Assembly: GCA_003518475.1 (NCBI GenBank)
Contig: DOYO01000044.1
Location: 1-9,916 of the forward strand
DNA from: Acholeplasmataceae bacterium
GTDB taxonomy: Bacteria > Bacillota_I > Bacilli_A > Acholeplasmatales > Acholeplasmataceae
Direction of reading: 5' to 3'
Length of the DNA: 9,916 nucleotides
The notes under the pieces were generated by a model that saw nothing but the letters and a program-made list of their open reading frames with translations, did no database searches and was not told the DNA's origin. Shown here piece by piece: positions 7,203-9,916 of the stretch. Numbering within the stretch: the first letter of the stretch is position 1; each line of letters begins with the position of its first letter. The translations under genes and the position numbers were made by a program.

Positions 7203-7259
7203 CATGACTTATAGACGTCATGATAAGACAAAAGCAGTCATTAATTGTTTTTGTCTTAT
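7203..7259. other. Two abutting stem-loops
   Basis: CATGAC (7203-7208) pairs with GTCATG (7217-7222) around an 8-nt loop. The very next base starts a 16-bp stem (7223-7238 with 7244-7259, two G-U pairs, loop CATTA) whose arms read ATAAGACAAAA and TTTTGTCTTAT. The two helices could stack coaxially. Neither is followed by a T-run. Because they follow the 7102-7152 hairpin and the 7171-7195 palindrome, the whole looks like a structured leader or intercistronic RNA; no known riboswitch class was recognised. Confidence 0.5.
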
Positions 7260-7335
7260 GTAGTCTTCATAAGGATTAATGAAAACTAACAATGGATATT
7301 TAAGGATGTCTCATTGAGAAAACAAATATATAAAA

Positions 7336-7364
7336 TTGTCAGGTTTTTCGTTTAAAAGATTAAT
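7336..7364 (+). promoter_or_regulatory. Weak promoter candidate for the lipoprotein gene
   Basis: TTGTCA (7336-7341, one base off TTGACA) is followed after exactly 17 bp by ATTAAT (7359-7364, four of six matches to TATAAT). The start would be near 7371, leaving a leader of about 20 nt with AGGAGG. TATAAA at 7329-7334 is an alternative -10 without a good -35. Confidence 0.3.
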
Positions 7365-7390
7365 TAAATTGCGTATCATTAGGAGGAAAA

Positions 7391-9160
7391 ATGAAAAAAA
7401 CGTTTTTGAATCAAATCATAGTATTGGTGATGGTATTATTTTTATCAACTCTTTTATTTTCTTGTGAAGGAGATGAACCGATACCTACGGTTGTTGAAGT
7501 TAAATATAATGTAATTTTTGATGTAAATGCCGGTGATGATCAGGTCAACAACGAACCAGATGTTGTTCGAATCACTAGCGGAGCTGTGGTTACACAGCCA
7601 AGTCCTAATCCAAGTAGAAACGGATTTGACTTTGCTGGCTGGTATTTGACGAGTGCGACAGACGGCGCACAGTATGTTTTTAGCACACCAGTCACTGCAA
7701 ATTTGGTTTTATATGCGAAATGGACAATTACAATTCAATATTTTACCGTATCACTAGATTTTTCTGGTGGTGGGATAAATAGTACGCAACAAATTGCAGA
7801 AGGCGATACAGTGGATGAACCTGCGGAACCGGTAAGAGTTGGATATCGTTTTGCAGGCTGGTATATAGACCAAGCCTTTAGTTCACAATACAATTTTACA
7901 AATACTGTCGATGATGATTTCACAATTTTTGCGAAGTGGGTTCAGCTTGTCACAGTCACATTCAACCAAAACTATCAAGATGCCCCAAGTGCCACACAAC
8001 AAATTCTTGATATCAATGAAACTGCAGTAACTCCAGAATCACCTGTACGCAGCGCGTATACATTTGGTGGTTGGTTTATGGATGCTGAAGGCACAACACC
8101 TTACGAATTTCCAGCAGTTGTTGAAAATATAACAGTTTATGCAAAATGGATTGAAAATTCAACAGCAATTGCCTACACAGTTGAACTGGATTATAACTAT
8201 GATGGCTCTCCAGATAATATTATTCAAACAATTACAGAAGGCGGTGTCATTTCTCAACCGAATACAACAAGACAAAATTATAGATTTTTAGGATGGTATC
8301 TCGACCAAGGAACATATTTAAACCGCTTTTCTTCATCAACTCCAGTAACTAGTGATTTAATGCTTTATGCGAATTGGGTACATACTTATCAACTATCAAT
8401 CAACTATAACTATAGTGGATCCATCAACCCAAGTGGTTTAGTCGTTGATGAAGGCATAGCTATTACTGTTCCTCAGTCTCCATCAAGAATTGGATTTACC
8501 TTTGCTGGTTGGAGTGATAACAGTATAGGAATCATTGGATTTGATTTCAGCGAAGGAATCTTTGAAAATACTGCAGTTTATGCACAATGGAGTAAAACGA
8601 ATGTCTTTGAAGCTGAGTATTTAGATTTCAGTGATTTCTTTGGATGGGGTTTCTCAGGTAACGCAACAGGAACTGATGCGATCGTAGAAGATGCAACTGG
8701 AGTAGGTCAAGCCAGCAATGGACGTTTCGTAACGTATTTATACGGAAAAGGTATCACTTTACTTTATGAAATATATTCGGACCGCAATGTCAGCAATGTC
8801 ACCTTAACACTTAGATTGTCTGGTGAAGTTATGGACTTCTATATTCAATCTACCAAAACGATCGGTGTACTTGAAGAAGAACCCGTCTATACAGTCAAGG
8901 TCAATGATGTAGCGTTGCAGTATGCTAATATTTCATTTACAGATGTTCCTTCACAGTCAGAAAATACCTTATTGCCGTTCACGGATTTCATAATATCAGT
9001 CAATGTCAACTTAGTAGAAGGCAAAAATACAATCGCTTTAATTACTGACAATGCCTTATTAATGGGTGGAACCATGGGCGCAACAGCTCCGATGGTTGAC
9101 TGTATTAAGATAAATACATATGCAATATTAACTTGGAATCCTATTCTCGACAACTACTAA
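7391..9160 (+). CDS. Surface lipoprotein: five InlB B-repeats plus carbohydrate-binding-like domain
   Basis: 589 residues. A lipoprotein signal peptide ends at C25 (LLFSC, followed by acidic EGDE), so the protein is probably lipid-anchored outside the membrane. Five Listeria-Bacteroides (InlB B-type, beta-grasp) repeats follow at about 39-111, 117-183, 187-253, 262-329 and 333-400. Each has a GYxFxGW core and ends in a YAKW-like motif. Residues about 404-577 look like a CBM6/35-type carbohydrate-binding beta-sandwich: EAEYLDFS at the start, GTDAIVEDATG, GRFVTYLYGKGITLLYEI, VTLTLRLSGE, and a C-terminal NLVEGKNTIAL strand. No catalytic motif was seen. AGGAGG (7381-7386), 4 bp before the ATG, fixes the start. 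The flanking GH3 genes suggest it binds the glycan they cleave or displays a binding module on a repeat stalk; the ligand is unknown. The F at -2 of the lipobox is unusual. Confidence 0.85.
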   Translation: MKKTFLNQIIVLVMVLFLSTLLFSCEGDEPIPTVVEVKYNVIFDVNAGDDQVNNEPDVVRITSGAVVTQPSPNPSRNGFDFAGWYLTSATDGAQYVFSTPVTANLVLYAKWTITIQYFTVSLDFSGGGINSTQQIAEGDTVDEPAEPVRVGYRFAGWYIDQAFSSQYNFTNTVDDDFTIFAKWVQLVTVTFNQNYQDAPSATQQILDINETAVTPESPVRSAYTFGGWFMDAEGTTPYEFPAVVENITVYAKWIENSTAIAYTVELDYNYDGSPDNIIQTITEGGVISQPNTTRQNYRFLGWYLDQGTYLNRFSSSTPVTSDLMLYANWVHTYQLSINYNYSGSINPSGLVVDEGIAITVPQSPSRIGFTFAGWSDNSIGIIGFDFSEGIFENTAVYAQWSKTNVFEAEYLDFSDFFGWGFSGNATGTDAIVEDATGVGQASNGRFVTYLYGKGITLLYEIYSDRNVSNVTLTLRLSGEVMDFYIQSTKTIGVLEEEPVYTVKVNDVALQYANISFTDVPSQSENTLLPFTDFIISVNVNLVEGKNTIALITDNALLMGGTMGATAPMVDCIKINTYAILTWNPILDNY

Positions 9161-9163
9161 TTC

Positions 9164-9186
9164 TTAAAAATATCATTTAAAAATAT
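9164..9186 (+). repeat. Short direct repeat in the 46-bp gap
   Basis: TTAAAAATAT occurs at 9164-9173 and again at 9177-9186, 13 bp apart, between the lipoprotein stop and the ribosome site of the next gene. The gap has no terminator and no convincing promoter, so the two genes are probably co-transcribed. The repeat may simply reflect AT-rich sequence. Confidence 0.3.
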
Positions 9187-9206
9187 TGATCAAACAGGAG
9201 TATTCT

Positions 9207-9916
9207 ATGGCTACATTTAAGCAAGTATTTCACACAAAACAGTCGAAAGTCTGGGTTATATTAACAACAATCACAACAGCTTTGTTACTTATACTCACCA
9301 TTTTATCACTAACCCTGTTCTACGATCTTTTCAGTAACCTTTGGGGTAAAGAAAGACGTATTACAGCAGATGGCATTGAACAGGTGTATTACACAGATTT
9401 TTTAACCAAAGCTGAAGCTAGGCTGAATGGTGAACAAATCAATGAACAAATCACTGAAGAAGGCATTGTTCTGCTGAAGAATACAGCACAGGCATTACCT
9501 GTATCCGCTGGTTCAAAAATAAGCGTATTTGGCAAGAATTCAGTCAATCTTGTTTATGGTGGTTCAGGCTCGGGTGCCGGATCTGGTGAATATACAAAAT
9601 CACTATTTGAAAGCCTTGAAGCAGCAGGATTCACATTCAATCCTCAATTAAAAGACTTTTATGAAAGTTCAGCATCAGGTAATGGCAGAACCTCCAATCC
9701 TCAGATGGAAAACGATGGAAGTATCGCGCTGGTTACTGGTGAAACTCCATGGAGTTCATATGATTCAACTCTACAAAATTCATTTTCAGAATATGACGAT
9801 GTTGCACTTATTGTCATTTCCAGAATTGGTGGAGAAGGCTGGGATTTACCACGCACCATGGTGGATAAAGATGGTAATTTAGCTTTAGGTGCGAGATCGG
9901 AAACCGATCATTACTT
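9207..9916 (+). CDS. Membrane-anchored permuted GH3 glycosidase, N-terminal part (cut by window end)
   Basis: 236 codons are visible and the frame is still open at the window edge. ACAGGAG (9194-9200) lies 6 bp before the ATG. A short cytosolic start (FKQVFHTKQSK) is followed by one long hydrophobic helix (about 15-38), a membrane anchor rather than a clearly cleaved signal. From about residue 75 the sequence is a GH3 C-terminal domain: EEGIVLLKNTAQALPV (84-99), GGSGSGAGSG (118-127), LEAAGFTFNP, and VISRIGGEGWD with the likely acid/base E210. Starting with this domain means it is another reversed-order GH3, a paralogue of the enzyme at 2509-7059; the catalytic barrel should lie beyond the window. 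Its GGEGWD motif is closer to the family norm than GSEFND in the larger paralogue. Substrate not determinable. Confidence 0.88.
   Translation, partial: MATFKQVFHTKQSKVWVILTTITTALLLILTILSLTLFYDLFSNLWGKERRITADGIEQVYYTDFLTKAEARLNGEQINEQITEEGIVLLKNTAQALPVSAGSKISVFGKNSVNLVYGGSGSGAGSGEYTKSLFESLEAAGFTFNPQLKDFYESSASGNGRTSNPQMENDGSIALVTGETPWSSYDSTLQNSFSEYDDVALIVISRIGGEGWDLPRTMVDKDGNLALGARSETDHY

Larger units (their letters stand above)
7060..7390. other. 331-bp gene-free stretch dense in inverted repeats
   Basis: No convincing gene lies here on either strand. The first half (7102-7259) is almost wholly made of four consecutive inverted repeats, listed separately. The second half (7260-7390) is AT-rich and holds a weak promoter candidate and the ribosome site AGGAGG (7381-7386) of the lipoprotein gene. 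Tiny frames at 7090 (25 codons), 7204 (19 codons) and 7275-7315 (about 12 codons) lack good evidence. The stretch could be an intercistronic structured RNA or a terminator plus operator region. Confidence 0.6.

Noticed and set aside
7279..7317. 12-codon frame (MKTNNGYLRMSH) preceded by AAGGA, considered as a leader peptide
   Set aside because: Very short, no run of regulatory codons, no terminator/antiterminator pair after it.
1..9916. Mycoplasma-type code with TGA as Trp
   Set aside because: All Trp codons in the five long frames are TGG and no in-frame TGA is needed, so the standard code suffices; only TAA stops appear, so the test is not absolute.
1..9916. CRISPR array, tRNA/rRNA genes, insertion sequences or phage genes
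   Set aside because: No regularly spaced identical repeats with unique spacers, no cloverleaf or rRNA motif, no transposase or integrase frame was seen on either strand.

Overview
The window is AT-rich bacterial DNA with all genes on the + strand. It reads with the standard code: Trp is TGG, no TGA falls inside any gene, and all five visible stops are TAA. Strong purine-rich ribosome sites, a LytTR/GHKL two-component pair, a lipoprotein, a candidate catabolite (cre) site and InlB-type repeats suggest a low-GC Gram-positive relative (Bacillota or a wall-less or near-wall-less neighbour such as an Acholeplasma/Izemoplasma-type lineage). The lineage is inferred from style only.

Layout. Positions 1-123 are the tail of an unrecognised gene, followed by a terminator (171-240). 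An extended -10 promoter (about 263-271) precedes a LytTR response regulator (332-1042), whose stop codon overlaps the start of a GHKL sensor kinase (1042-2373). A 135-bp regulatory gap (2374-2508) holds inverted repeats, a promoter candidate and a cre-like site. It leads into a 1516-residue secreted protein (2509-7059) built as a circularly permuted family 3 glycoside hydrolase: GH3 C-terminal domain, fibronectin-III-like domain, then the GH3 catalytic barrel. It continues with two Ig-like domains, one InlB B-repeat, an Ala-rich coiled coil and a C-terminal membrane tag. A 331-bp gap full of inverted repeats (7060-7390) is followed by a lipoprotein with five InlB B-repeats and a probable carbohydrate-binding domain (7391-9160). 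After 46 bp comes the start of a second permuted GH3 paralogue with an N-terminal membrane helix (9207 to the window end).

Working model (inference): this is a surface glycan-utilisation locus. The kinase/regulator pair may sense a cue and control two cell-surface GH3 enzymes plus a carbohydrate-binding, repeat-rich lipoprotein, with carbon-catabolite control of the first enzyme. No transporter, sugar-specific regulator or Agr-type peptide gene is visible, so neither the sugar nor the sensed signal can be named from this sequence.
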